Origin: Micromonospora lutea
Lineage (GTDB): Bacteria; Actinomycetota; Actinomycetes; Mycobacteriales; Micromonosporaceae
NCBI RefSeq assembly: GCF_016863535.1
Contig: NZ_BOPB01000039.1
Coordinates: 1 to 46,180, forward strand
Length of the DNA stretch: 46,180 nucleotides
Reading direction: 5' to 3'
A model generated the notes under the pieces. It was not told the origin of the DNA, ran no database searches, and worked only from the letters and a program-made list of their open reading frames with translations. Positions within the stretch are counted from its first letter, which is position 1, and each line of letters opens with the position of its first letter. The translations under genes were made by a program, and so were the position numbers. Below are positions 13,807 to 23,217 of the stretch, in pieces.

Positions 13807-15234
13807 TTACTCCGGGTCGAGCGCGAGTTTCGCCGTCGTCGGATCGAGTACCGGGCCTGCGGGCAGGCGGACCACCAGACTGGCGGGCAACCGCACCGGT
13901 TGCACACCTGGGTAGCCGAGGATGGCGGGTACGCCCTCGGAAGCCAGCGGGTAGCGGTGGCCCAGATCGGTGACCAGGTTGAGGGTCCCCGCCTCTTGGT
14001 CGGGGGAGGAGACCGCAGCGACCAGGACGCCGTGACCCGGCTCGATGACGACCCGATCGGCCAACGGGATGCCGTCACCGGTCTGCTCGCCGGTGCGTAC
14101 CGGTTCCCGCACCGGTTGGACCTGCGCGTCGAGCAGCAGTGTCGGCTCGTCCGCTCCGGGTTGGTAGGCCGCGCAGATCGCCGGCTGGTCACCGGTCAAC
14201 CGCGCGATCTCCGGCCGCTGCTCCGGTGCGCGATGCCGCCCCTGGGCCGGCGCGGACGCCTTGGGCGCTGCGGCGGCGGCACCGGCGGCCAGTTCGATCG
14301 GGTAGGGCCTCGCCTCTCCCGGGTACGCCAACTGCGTCTCCCCGTCGGCCATCACCACATCCGCCTGAAGCGGGGTGATCGGCATCAACCTCGTCCGTTC
14401 GGCGAGGTAGTACTGGCGACTGCCACCCTGACTCTCCACGACGAAGACCTGACCGACGCGAGCGTCCGGCAACGCGGTCGAAGGCGTCCCCCGGTCGGCC
14501 ACCCGTCGGGGCGCGATCGGCTCTCCGGCGGGCAGCGCGTTCAGCCACGCGCCACCGACCTCCACCACCGGCTCGGCGCTCATGGTGAGGCCCTCCAGCA
14601 CGATCTTCTCACTGCGGATCTCGTACCGGTGGTCCCGCCAGATCAGGTGCAACCGGTCGGTCTTGCGGTCCCGAACCAGCAGCGCGCTGTCGCCCGGCTC
14701 CCGTCCGCCACCGGGCGGCCGCCCGACGGTGAGCACCGTGGTGGCGACGATCCCGCCGGCCGCGTTGCGCGCCGGCTGGGTGCAGAGAGTCCAGGGACCG
14801 TTCAGGATGCGGCCAACCGGCGGCAGCGCATCAGGAGCGAACGGAATGCCGATGCGAGGGCCGCGTGGGGTGCCGACCAGCGAGTTCCGGGAAACCGAGA
14901 TGGTCGGCGCCGCTGTCTCCATGGCCAGCAGGGCGGAGGCGTAGTTGAGCACCGGGTGCAGTCGACCCTCCCGGTAGAGGTAGCGGGTGCCGGTCTCCTT
15001 TTCCAGAATGACCGCACCGCCCTCCTTCCACTTGGTGGCGCCGCCGGGGCGCAGCAGGCCGTACACCCCCACTGCGGCCAGGCAGAGCACGGCCACCATG
15101 ACACTGGCGAAGCCGGCACCACCCAGCCTGCGAAACGGCGCAGCCTCCGGATCGGGCTCGCGCGCCACCAGTGCGGAGGTCATCCGCTGGACGAAGAACT
15201 GGTACGACTGGACCTGGTCCCGCCGCGACGGCAT
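13807..15234 (-). CDS. eccB: EccB, T7SS core membrane ATPase/channel subunit
   Basis: The 475-residue protein begins MPSRRDQVQSYQFFVQRM, a strong EccB signature (basic N-terminus then YxF/QRM helix). A single membrane helix spans about residues 43-62 (SVMVAVLCLAAVGVYGLL). A large extracellular domain follows with repeats such as VPAILGYPGVQ and two cysteines (TLCTQP, AICAAY) that pair in EccB. Length fits the family (about 470-500). It lies downstream of nothing else on this strand, diverging from the Imm35-SUKH genes, with the WXG100 pair 155 nt beyond its stop. Confidence 0.92.
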   Translation of the reverse strand: MPSRRDQVQSYQFFVQRMTSALVAREPDPEAAPFRRLGGAGFASVMVAVLCLAAVGVYGLLRPGGATKWKEGGAVILEKETGTRYLYREGRLHPVLNYASALLAMETAAPTISVSRNSLVGTPRGPRIGIPFAPDALPPVGRILNGPWTLCTQPARNAAGGIVATTVLTVGRPPGGGREPGDSALLVRDRKTDRLHLIWRDHRYEIRSEKIVLEGLTMSAEPVVEVGGAWLNALPAGEPIAPRRVADRGTPSTALPDARVGQVFVVESQGGSRQYYLAERTRLMPITPLQADVVMADGETQLAYPGEARPYPIELAAGAAAAAPKASAPAQGRHRAPEQRPEIARLTGDQPAICAAYQPGADEPTLLLDAQVQPVREPVRTGEQTGDGIPLADRVVIEPGHGVLVAAVSSPDQEAGTLNLVTDLGHRYPLASEGVPAILGYPGVQPVRLPASLVVRLPAGPVLDPTTAKLALDPE

Positions 15235-15284
15235 GGCACCCCTCCCCTGGCGTACGCCGGCACGGTCACGAACGCCGGACCGCG

Positions 15285-15301
15285 GTGCCTACCATAGGCA
15301 C
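15285..15301. promoter_or_regulatory. Inverted repeat in the eccB / Imm35-SUKH divergent region
   Basis: GTGCCTA CCA TAGGCAC is a perfect 7-bp inverted repeat with a 3-base centre, 51 nt upstream of ATG 15234 and 75 nt upstream of ATG 15376. It contains TACCAT on the plus strand and TATGGT on the minus strand, either of which fits a TANNNT -10. It is a plausible operator or two back-to-back -10 elements. A related CCTACCATGTGCC block lies before eccC (18394-18406). Confidence 0.4.
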
Positions 15302-15375
15302 GGCGTCGAGCCGCCCGGTGCCCGCATCCGGCGTTGGCCGGCGAACCCGACGACCGTAGGCCGAGGAGTCCTTCG

Positions 15376-16116
15376 ATGATCAGCCGTGACGAGGCCCTGG
15401 CCATCGCCCGCGAGTGGGCAGAAGAGCGCCGGACCACCCTCGACGTGACCCTGTTCGAATTCGACCTCGGCTACGTCGCCTGTCTCGTCGAACCGGTCGC
15501 CGCCGCGACCGACGGTCCACCCCTGCCGCCCCCGTCCACCGGCTATCCCCGGGCAGTCATCGACCGGGAGAGCGGCGAGGTCTCCCAGTGGCCCTCACTG
15601 CCGTGGCAGACCATCGCCGAGCGGTACGCGCAGCGCAGGGCCGCCGAGGGACGCTTCCCGCCCGACGTCAGATACGTCCTGGAGCAGGCCGGCTGGTTTC
15701 CCGGCCGCGATTTCAGCGCAGCCGTCGACCATTGGATGGTCCGCTTCGCCGACGAGCTGGCCGGGCTGGAATGCCCTCCGGTCGTACGCGCCGCGCTGGT
15801 GGAGTTCGGTAGTCTGCGGCTGCCGCAATTCGGTCGGAGCGGGCGCTTGGGCGGCGGCTTCATGAGCTTCATCCACCCCACTCGGGGTGGTGTGGTCACG
15901 GAGGCCGCCCGCGACTTCATCGAGGAGTTCGACAACCCGGTCTACCCGATCGGCAACAACGAGGACGGGCCCTCCGAACTGGTCGCCGATGCACAGGGAC
16001 GTGTCTTCATGCTGCACTGGGCCGACGACTTCTACGTCGGACCGGACATCGACTCCGCCATCATCAAGTTGATTCGAGGAGGCCCGATGGCCGAGGCCAG
16101 CGATCGCGACTGGTGA
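15376..16116 (+). CDS. Imm35-SUKH-3 fusion immunity protein, copy 1
   Basis: The 246-residue protein has an N-terminal Imm35/YrhB-like part (ISRDEALAIAREWAEE, VTLFEFDLGYVA, RAVIDRESGEVSQWPSLP) and a C-terminal SUKH-3 part (RYVLEQAGWFPGRDFS, ALVEFGSLRLPQFG, YPIGNNEDGPSELVADAQG, FMLHWADDFYVGPDID). Both are cytosolic immunity folds, Imm35 often against papain-like toxins and SUKH against deaminases and nucleases. ATG 15376 with GAGGAG upstream marks the start. A near copy begins 70 nt after its stop. It sits alone on the plus strand between eccB and eccD. Confidence 0.8.
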   Translation: MISRDEALAIAREWAEERRTTLDVTLFEFDLGYVACLVEPVAAATDGPPLPPPSTGYPRAVIDRESGEVSQWPSLPWQTIAERYAQRRAAEGRFPPDVRYVLEQAGWFPGRDFSAAVDHWMVRFADELAGLECPPVVRAALVEFGSLRLPQFGRSGRLGGGFMSFIHPTRGGVVTEAARDFIEEFDNPVYPIGNNEDGPSELVADAQGRVFMLHWADDFYVGPDIDSAIIKLIRGGPMAEASDRDW

Positions 16117-16185
16117 GCCTGACCGCCGACATTGCAGTCACCCAGCCCGGCGTCGGCGAATGCGTACGGCCCGAGGAGCCCTTCG

Positions 16186-16932
16186 ATGATCAGCCGTGAC
16201 GAGGCCCTGGCCATCGCCCGCGAGTGGGCCAGTGCGGGCAGACCCGGGCCGGCACCCGACATTGAACTGTACGAGTTCGACCTCGGCTGCGTCGCCTGGC
16301 GCGTCCTTCCCAAGCCTGCCGTGGTCAACGGTGTACCCATGCCGCCACCATCGACGGGGTACCCCACGGCGGTCATCGACCGGGAGACCGGTGAGGTGTC
16401 CCAGTGGCCGTCACTGTCCGCAGCCATGGTGGCCGAAAAGTACGCAATGTATCGCGCAGCTGTGGGACGCTTTCCTCCTGACGTACGCCAGGTGCTGGAC
16501 CGGGCCGGCTGGTTTCCCGGCCGCGATTTCAGCGCGGGCGTGAACCACTGGATGGTCCGCTTCGCCGACGAACTAACCGGGCTCGAGTGCCCTCCGGTCG
16601 TACGCGCCGCGCTGGTGGAGTTTGGTGGCCTTCAGCTGCCGCAATTCGGTCGGAGCGGGCGCTTAGGCGGCGGCTTCATGAGCTTCATCCACCCCACAGT
16701 GGGCGGCGTAGTCACGGAAGCCGCCCGCGAATTCATCGAAGAATTCGACAACCCGGTCTACCCGATCGGCAACAACGAGGACGGGCCGTCCGAACTGGTC
16801 GCCGACGCACAGGGACGTGTCTTCATGCTCCACTGGGCCGACGACTTCTACGTCGGACCGGACATCGACACCGCCATCGTCAACCTGATCCGGGGTAACG
16901 AGATGTCCGAGGCCAGCGACCGCGACTGGTGA
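16186..16932 (+). CDS. Imm35-SUKH-3 fusion immunity protein, copy 2
   Basis: This 248-residue tandem paralogue of 15376-16116 shares the two-domain layout. The first codons and the ribosome site are nearly base-identical, and the SUKH half (GWFPGRDFS to the C-terminus ASDRDW) is almost unchanged at the protein level. The Imm35 half has diverged more (PAPDIELYEFDLGCVAWRV). This pattern fits duplication followed by diversification of toxin recognition. The stop at 16930-16932 is 9 nt from the end of convergent eccD. Confidence 0.8.
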   Translation: MISRDEALAIAREWASAGRPGPAPDIELYEFDLGCVAWRVLPKPAVVNGVPMPPPSTGYPTAVIDRETGEVSQWPSLSAAMVAEKYAMYRAAVGRFPPDVRQVLDRAGWFPGRDFSAGVNHWMVRFADELTGLECPPVVRAALVEFGGLQLPQFGRSGRLGGGFMSFIHPTVGGVVTEAAREFIEEFDNPVYPIGNNEDGPSELVADAQGRVFMLHWADDFYVGPDIDTAIVNLIRGNEMSEASDRDW

Positions 16933-16941
16933 GGGGATACC

Positions 16942-18330
16942 TCAGCCGTTGAGGGCGCGCATGAAGGCGTACAGGCCGAGCACGCTGCACGCGACCGGCA
17001 CCACGGCCAGTTGCAGCAGGATGTCGAACATGTCGCCGAGCCGGGCCAGTCGGGGCGATGGCGGACGTCGACTGTAGGCGAGCCCGGCTGCGGCCGACAG
17101 TCCGGCCGCGACCAGCGCCACCGGCAGCACGGCCAGCAGCCGCGCTGCGGTCGACGCGTCGGTCGCGCCGACCAGGGGTAGCAGACCCAGGCCCACCAGA
17201 CCGACGGCGAGCATCGGCACCCGGTGCCGGACCGTCGACACCAGTCGGGCCCGCAGCAGGTAGCCCAGTGAGATGATGCCGGCGAGCAGCAGCGCGGAAA
17301 GCGTGCCGGTCGCGGTGAGGACGATCAGGCCGGCAATGGTGACGACGAACGCCCCGAAGACCATGCCGGTGAAGACCTCGTCGGCTCGCGCGGTGGCCTG
17401 GTAGATCACTTCCCGCTTCGGCTGCGGTTCGTCGCGCAGCAGGTCGGCGGCGGTACGCGGCAGCGCCGGCATCGGCATCTTCCCGAGCCGTACGGAGAGC
17501 AGCGGCATCGCTGGCAGCAGCAACGCCACCGCACTGACCACGATCGCAGTGCCCTGTGCGGCGTCCATGGAGCCGAGGGCGATCAAGCCGCCGACCATGC
17601 CCCAGAAGCCGACGAAGACCGCGGCCACGAAGACCCTCGTCGCGTCGCCCACACCGAGCAGCCCGAGCAACCCGGAGAGCAGCAACACGGCGGAGCCGAG
17701 CAGCACGTGCGGGGCACCGAGCGCCCAGACCGATTCGCCGGTACCGATCACCAGCACGCCGCCGACGAAGGCGTAGGGCAGGCCGGCGGCGGCGACGACC
17801 GCACCGGCGAGGGAATCGGCCATCGCCCGGGAGAGCACGATCCCGCAGACCAACAGCAGGACGGCAGCGCCGAGGGCGGCCGCACCACCGAGCCAGCCGG
17901 GCTGCTCGGAAGTCACGATCACGACGAGACCGAGCAGGAGCAGCACGCCGGCCACGATCAGGCCGGTCAGGCGGGTCGCGAACGGGCTCCAGACCACCCC
18001 GCGGCGTCGGGCGCCGTCGGCGACGGCCTCCATCAGGTCGTCGTACGCCAACTCCGGCCACTCGGTACGCCGCGGCACCAGGTGCAGCGTCTCGCCGTCA
18101 CGAACATTCTGTGCGGCCAGCGTACGGGTCAGGTCGACCGCGCTGCCGTCGCTGCGTCGCAGCATCCAGCCACCGTGACCGGTGCCGTCCGAGGGTTCCT
18201 CGTCGGCCTGCCGCAGCACGGCGGGGAGCAGCCCGACGAGGGGCAGGTGCTCGGGCAGGGCGAGGTCCAACCGTCGGTTGGGAGCGACGACGGCAATGCG
18301 CGCGAGTCCGGTTCCGGCCTGGGTGACCAC
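16942..18330 (-). CDS. eccD: EccD, T7SS channel membrane protein
   Basis: The 462-residue protein has a ubiquitin-like (YukD-type) N-terminus of about 95 residues (ARIAVVAPNRRLDLALPEHL to ETLHLVPRR), a linker ELAYDDLMEAVADGARRR and about 11 membrane helices. EccD lines the ESX channel as a dimer in each protomer. GTG 18330 with GAGGGG 6 nt upstream is preferred; an ATG at 18387 would add 19 Arg/Pro-rich residues. It diverges from eccC with a 140-base shared promoter region. Confidence 0.9.
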   Translation of the reverse strand: MVTQAGTGLARIAVVAPNRRLDLALPEHLPLVGLLPAVLRQADEEPSDGTGHGGWMLRRSDGSAVDLTRTLAAQNVRDGETLHLVPRRTEWPELAYDDLMEAVADGARRRGVVWSPFATRLTGLIVAGVLLLLGLVVIVTSEQPGWLGGAAALGAAVLLLVCGIVLSRAMADSLAGAVVAAAGLPYAFVGGVLVIGTGESVWALGAPHVLLGSAVLLLSGLLGLLGVGDATRVFVAAVFVGFWGMVGGLIALGSMDAAQGTAIVVSAVALLLPAMPLLSVRLGKMPMPALPRTAADLLRDEPQPKREVIYQATARADEVFTGMVFGAFVVTIAGLIVLTATGTLSALLLAGIISLGYLLRARLVSTVRHRVPMLAVGLVGLGLLPLVGATDASTAARLLAVLPVALVAAGLSAAAGLAYSRRPPSPRLARLGDMFDILLQLAVVPVACSVLGLYAFMRALNG

Positions 18331-18470
18331 TAACGACCCCTCGGTACGAGGAGCGGGCCGACGGCCCGCGGCTGTCCTGACGGGCAAAGGCTACCTACCA
18401 TGTGCCGGTGACGCGGGGGGCGGTTCACCGCGGCGCACCAGACCCAGGAGAGACGACGGAGGTCTGTCAC
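18331..18470. promoter_or_regulatory. Divergent eccD-eccC promoter region
   Basis: The gap holds CTACCTACCATGTGCC (about 18391-18406), whose TACCAT can serve as a -10 for eccC about 70 nt before its GTG. The same CCTACCAT core occurs in the eccB divergent region at 15289-15295. No clear -35 is visible. Confidence 0.35.
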
Positions 18471-21400
18471 GTGAGCACGGTGGTCGTCAAGCGACCCGCC
18501 CGCCAGCCGGAGCCGGAGTATCCCTCCGGCGAGGTGCTGCTGGACGCGCCGCCCGAGGTGCCCGCACCGAGCGGCAAGGCGTGGGGGCAGATGCTGATGC
18601 TGCTGCCGATGCTCGCTGGCTCGTTCGCCATGGCCCTGATGTTCGCCGGTCGGGGTGGTTCGACCCTCGGCTACGTCACTGGCGGCCTGTTCGGACTCTC
18701 GGCCATCGGGATGCTCGGGTCTCAACTGGCCAACAATTCCGGTGGACCGGGCAAGCAGGAGATGCTGCAGAAGCGCCGGGAGTACATGACGCACCTGTCG
18801 CGCCAGCGACGTCGCGTACTCAAGACGATCCGCAAGCAGCGGGAGGCCGCCTTCTACCGGCATCCGGACCCTGACGTTCTCTGGTCCCTCCCGCTGGGGG
18901 CACGGCTGTGGGAGCGTCGCCGTGGCGACGTGGATTTCGCCACCGTACGCATCGGCCTGGGGCCGCAGGAACTGGCGACTCCGCTGGTGCCGCCGCCGGC
19001 CACGTCGCTGGAGAAGCTGGAGCCGATGTGCGCGCTCGCACTACGCCGGTTCCTCACCACCTACGGCGAGGTGCCGGACCTGCCGGTGACCATGGCCCTG
19101 AACGGGTTCGCCCGCGTGCACCTGCGCGGTGACACCGACACCGCCCGGGGCATGGTCCGGGCGGTGCTCGCCCAGGCCGCCGCGTTCCACGCCCCTGACG
19201 ACATGCTCGTCGCGATCTGCGTGGCACCGGATCGGCGGGCCGACTGGGAATGGACGAAGTGGCTGCCGCACGCCCTGCACCCGTCACGCACCGACGCGCT
19301 CGGCCAGATGCGCCTGGTGGCACCCTCGGTGACCGGCCTCGAGGCGATGCTCGACGACGTGCTGGCCAGTCGGCCGCGTTTCAACGCCAGCGGCGGTACG
19401 CCGCAGGTCGCCGGGCCGCACGTGCTGGTGGTCATCGACGGTGGCGACACCGCCGGCTCGGACCACCTGATGACCGAGGGCGGAGTGGAGGGGGTCACCC
19501 TGCTCGACCTGTCCACGCCGGCGCCGCGCCTGCTCGATCGGGCGCGGCTGGTGCTGGAGGTAACGGCGGACCGTCAGTTGCACAGCATCACTGTGGATGG
19601 CCCGGCAGAGATCGGCCGGGCCGACGACTGCCGGGTGGTCGAGCTTGAGGCGTTGGCCATGCAGTTGGCCCCACTACGCCTGTCCGCCGCGTCGAGGGGC
19701 AGCGGCGACACTCCGCTGACCACCGAGTTGGGCCTGGCCGAGCTGCTCGACATCGGCGACCCGTACGAGTTCGACGTGGATCAGGCGTGGCAGCCGCGTC
19801 CCAACCGCGACAAGCTGCGGGTGCCGATCGGGGTGGGTGCCGACGGCGGGCCGGTGGAGCTGGACCTCAAGGAGTCCGCGCAGGACGGCATGGGGCCGCA
19901 CGGGCTCCTCATCGGCGCGACCGGTTCCGGCAAGTCCGAGCTGCTACGCACCCTGGTGCTGGCGTTGGCGGCCACGCACTCGTCGGAGAGCCTCAACTTC
20001 GTGCTGGTCGACTTCAAGGGTGGTGCGACCTTCACCCGCCTGGACGGCCTGCCGCACACCAGTGCGGTGATCACCAACCTGGCCGACGAACTGCCCCTGG
20101 TGGACCGGATGACCGACTCCATCAACGGTGAGCTGGTCCGTCGACAGGAACTGCTCCGGGCGGCCGGCAACTACGCCTCGCAGCGTGACTACGAGAAGGC
20201 CCGGGCAGCGGGCGCACCCCTGTCTCCGCTGCCGAGTCTGCTCATCATCTGTGACGAGTTCTCCGAGCTGCTGACCGCGAAGCCCGACTTCATCGACATG
20301 TTCGTGCAGATCGGCCGGGTCGGTCGATCGCTCGGCGTGCATCTGTTGCTGGCCAGTCAGCGTTTGGAGGAGGGGCGGCTGCGGGGGCTGGACACCCATC
20401 TGTCGTACCGGATCGGTCTGCGGACCTTCTCCGCGATGGAGTCCCGGGTGGTGCTCGGAGCCACCGACGCGTACGAGTTGCCCCGGTCGCCGGGCCACGG
20501 ATACCTGCGTTTCGGCACCGAGCCGTTGATCCGGTTCAAGGCCGCCTACGTTTCCGGCACCTATCGCAGCAAGACCGCGGCAGCGGTCGCGGCCGGCGAC
20601 GGCGAGGACCGGGTCCGCGAGTACACCACCACCTACGTCGCCCCGCCGGTCACCCGTACGCCCAAGGAGGAGATCGCTCCGGAGCCAACCGACGGGGTGG
20701 GTGAGAGTGTGCTGGACATTCTGGTCGGTCGACTCACCGGTCGGGGCAAACCCGCGCATCAGGTGTGGCTTCCCCCGCTGGCCGAACCGCCGACGCTGGA
20801 TCAGCTGCTGCCGCCGATGACCGCCGATCCAGCCCGTGGCGTCACCGTCGCGCACGCCGGACTGCTGGGCGAGTTGCAGGTGGCGGTCGGCATTGTCGAC
20901 AAGCCTTTCGAGCAGCGCCGCGACGTACTCTGGTTCGACCTCGCCGGCTCGGCCGGCCACGCGGTCATTGTCGGCGGTCCGCAGAGCGGCAAGAGCACCC
21001 TGCTGCGGACGATGGTCACGTCGCTGGCGCTGACCCACACTCCACGCGAGGCCCAGGTCTACTGCCTTGACCTGGGCAGCAGCGCGCTGTCGTCGCTGCG
21101 CGACCTGCCGCACGTGGGTTCGGTGGCGACCCGTCTCGACGCCGGTCTGGTGCGGCGTACCGTCGCCGAGCTGCAGTTGCTGATGGGCGAGCGGGAGCGG
21201 CGGTTCGCCGAGCGCGGCGTGGACTCGATGGCCGAGTACCGGCGTGCCCGACGGCATGGTCAGCACGACGACGACCCGTTCGGTGACGTTTTTCTGATCA
21301 TCGACGGGTGGGCGACGTTGCGGGCGGAGTTCGAGGATCTGGAACCGACGGTCAACGACATCGCCAACCGGGGGTTGTCCTTCGGCATCCACCTGATCGT

Positions 21401-22433
21401 GGCCGCGAGTCGCTGGATGGACCTGCGGCCGGCCGTACGGGATGTCTTCGGCACCCGGCTGGAGTTGCGACTGGCCGACGCCAGCGACTCCAACCTGGAC
21501 CGACGGGCGGCGATGAACGTGCCGGAGAAGTCGCCGGGTCGGGGCATCACGCCGGACGGGCAGCAGTTCCTGGCGGCGCTTCCGCGAGCGGACAGTGCGC
21601 AGGAGACGGAGAGCCTCCCCGAGGGCGCCCGGAAGCTGGTCACCGACCTGGCCGCCGCCTGGCAGGGGCCGGGAGCACCGCCGATCCGGTTGCTGCCGCC
21701 CGTGGTGCCGTACGGCAGCCTGCCGGCCACCGGTCGTCCGGGCATCCCGATCGGTATCGCCGAGGTGGATCTTCAGCCGGTGCAGGTGGACTTCGCCGCC
21801 GACCCGCACTTCATCCTGTTCGGCGACGGCGAGTCGGGCAAGAGCACCTTCCTGCGCGCCCTGGCGCAGACGATCGTCGACCGTCACGAGCTGACCGAGG
21901 CCCGGCTGGTCCTCGTCGACTACCGGCGTAGCCTGCTCGGCGACATCGACACACCGCACCTGATCGGGTACGGCTCGACCGCACAGGTCACCGAGAGCAT
22001 CATCTCCGAGGTGGCCACGGTGATGCGCGACCGGCTACCCCCGCCGGACATCAACGCCGAGCGGTTGCGGGCGCGCGACTGGTGGAAGGGTCCTGACCTG
22101 TACGTGCTGGTCGACGATTACGACCTGGTGGCCGGTGCCGGCAGCAACCCGCTGACGCCGCTGTTGGAGTTCCTGCCCCAGGCTCGGGACATCGGTTTGC
22201 ACGTGGTCATCGCCCGGCGTACCGGCGGTGCCAGTCGGGCGCTCTACGAGCCGGTGCTGATGCGGCTTCGGGAGATCAGCACTCCGGGCATCGTGATGTC
22301 CGGCAACCGGGACGAAGGGGTGCTGCTCGGGACCGTCCGACCCGGGCCGCTGCCACCGGGCCGGGGCTGGCTGGTGTCGCGGCGTGGCGGTACCCGTTTG
22401 GTGCAGCTGGTGCATCTTCCGCCGCGCTCCTGA
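18471..22433 (+). CDS. eccC: EccC, FtsK/SpoIIIE-type T7SS ATPase
   Basis: The 1,320-residue single-chain EccC has an N-terminal beta-rich region, two membrane helices (about 40-85), a DUF domain, and three P-loop ATPase domains. Walker A motifs are GATGSGKSE (about 482), GGPQSGKST (about 835) and GDGESGKST (about 1118). Walker B-like strands are LLIICDEF, VFLIIDGW and LYVLVDDY. It is the motor of the ESX channel and recognises WXG100 C-termini through its last ATPase. The start is GTG 18471 with GGAGG 9 nt upstream. In several mycobacterial systems EccC is split in two; here it is fused. Confidence 0.95.
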   Translation: MSTVVVKRPARQPEPEYPSGEVLLDAPPEVPAPSGKAWGQMLMLLPMLAGSFAMALMFAGRGGSTLGYVTGGLFGLSAIGMLGSQLANNSGGPGKQEMLQKRREYMTHLSRQRRRVLKTIRKQREAAFYRHPDPDVLWSLPLGARLWERRRGDVDFATVRIGLGPQELATPLVPPPATSLEKLEPMCALALRRFLTTYGEVPDLPVTMALNGFARVHLRGDTDTARGMVRAVLAQAAAFHAPDDMLVAICVAPDRRADWEWTKWLPHALHPSRTDALGQMRLVAPSVTGLEAMLDDVLASRPRFNASGGTPQVAGPHVLVVIDGGDTAGSDHLMTEGGVEGVTLLDLSTPAPRLLDRARLVLEVTADRQLHSITVDGPAEIGRADDCRVVELEALAMQLAPLRLSAASRGSGDTPLTTELGLAELLDIGDPYEFDVDQAWQPRPNRDKLRVPIGVGADGGPVELDLKESAQDGMGPHGLLIGATGSGKSELLRTLVLALAATHSSESLNFVLVDFKGGATFTRLDGLPHTSAVITNLADELPLVDRMTDSINGELVRRQELLRAAGNYASQRDYEKARAAGAPLSPLPSLLIICDEFSELLTAKPDFIDMFVQIGRVGRSLGVHLLLASQRLEEGRLRGLDTHLSYRIGLRTFSAMESRVVLGATDAYELPRSPGHGYLRFGTEPLIRFKAAYVSGTYRSKTAAAVAAGDGEDRVREYTTTYVAPPVTRTPKEEIAPEPTDGVGESVLDILVGRLTGRGKPAHQVWLPPLAEPPTLDQLLPPMTADPARGVTVAHAGLLGELQVAVGIVDKPFEQRRDVLWFDLAGSAGHAVIVGGPQSGKSTLLRTMVTSLALTHTPREAQVYCLDLGSSALSSLRDLPHVGSVATRLDAGLVRRTVAELQLLMGERERRFAERGVDSMAEYRRARRHGQHDDDPFGDVFLIIDGWATLRAEFEDLEPTVNDIANRGLSFGIHLIVAASRWMDLRPAVRDVFGTRLELRLADASDSNLDRRAAMNVPEKSPGRGITPDGQQFLAALPRADSAQETESLPEGARKLVTDLAAAWQGPGAPPIRLLPPVVPYGSLPATGRPGIPIGIAEVDLQPVQVDFAADPHFILFGDGESGKSTFLRALAQTIVDRHELTEARLVLVDYRRSLLGDIDTPHLIGYGSTAQVTESIISEVATVMRDRLPPPDINAERLRARDWWKGPDLYVLVDDYDLVAGAGSNPLTPLLEFLPQARDIGLHVVIARRTGGASRALYEPVLMRLREISTPGIVMSGNRDEGVLLGTVRPGPLPPGRGWLVSRRGGTRLVQLVHLPPRS

Positions 22434-22565
22434 AGCCCGGTACGGGGTTGCCCGATCAGGCTAGTGTCGGCCAGAGTGGACTTACGGTGCGCGACTGCAT
22501 GACCCCCGACAGGTCGGAGATGGAAGCAGCCGCGCCGGCATCGTGTGAGCGAACGGGGGAGGGAC

Positions 22566-23186
22566 ATGGGCGACGAGTGGCTCGTCGACGAACAGATCGA
22601 CGTCGACATCCAGCAGTTGAAGGATTTCGCGCTGGCCATCCAAAAGGAAATGGAGACCAACTTCCAGCCCAGCTTCGACAACGGGCTGCGCCCCATGCTC
22701 ACGGTGCAGGCACCGTTCGGCGGCGGCGGAATGAAGGAAGCGGCGTTCTTTCGGGGTCGGCACGACGAGAGCCGGGTGGCCATCTCCGCACTGATGGGTG
22801 ACGTGATGAAGGGGCTCACCGCCTTGAGCATGGCCGCCATGTCCATCTCGGCCGAGTACCTGACCGGTGATGCGTTGGCCCAGGCCACCAATGAGGACGT
22901 CTACAATGCTTTCTCTGCCGTCGACGGCCAGGAAACTCTCAGCGGCAAATGGCAGGAGGGTTCGGAGGATCCAGCGGCCGCGGTGCCGCAGGAAGCTCTG
23001 AACCCGGCGCCGATGGATCCCTACCACGGCCTGAACGCCTGCCCGACCGATGAGCAGCGCGAGGAAACGCCGACGTGGGCGCGGCAGGACGTCGTCGGTG
23101 AAGGCCCCGGCAGCTATGTGATCCCGGGTGACGACGAGCGTATGCACGGCCAAGATCTCCGACTGGACCAGTCGGATCTCCGGTGA
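22566..23186 (+). CDS. T7SS-associated helical protein, probable secreted partner
   Basis: The 206-residue protein begins MGDEWLVDEQIDVDIQQLKD and is helical through SISAEYLTGDALAQATNEDV, with a Gly-rich turn (APFGGGGMKEAAFFRG) between helices. A less ordered acidic C-terminus with many Pro/Glu follows. No named family is recognised. Position right after eccC and 31 nt before a PPE-like gene suggests a secreted or chaperone role like PE/PPE or EspG-type partners. ATG 22566 has GGGGAGGG directly upstream; a GTG at 22545 is an alternative. ATPase, signal peptide and membrane segments are absent. Confidence 0.7.
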   Translation: MGDEWLVDEQIDVDIQQLKDFALAIQKEMETNFQPSFDNGLRPMLTVQAPFGGGGMKEAAFFRGRHDESRVAISALMGDVMKGLTALSMAAMSISAEYLTGDALAQATNEDVYNAFSAVDGQETLSGKWQEGSEDPAAAVPQEALNPAPMDPYHGLNACPTDEQREETPTWARQDVVGEGPGSYVIPGDDERMHGQDLRLDQSDLR

Positions 23187-23217
23187 CGGTGTCACAGGCG
23201 AAGCCTGAGGAGCGGGG

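Noticed and set aside
19944..21959. 671-codon minus-strand frame inside eccC
   Set aside because: Antisense shadow of a gene with three confirmed ATPase domains.
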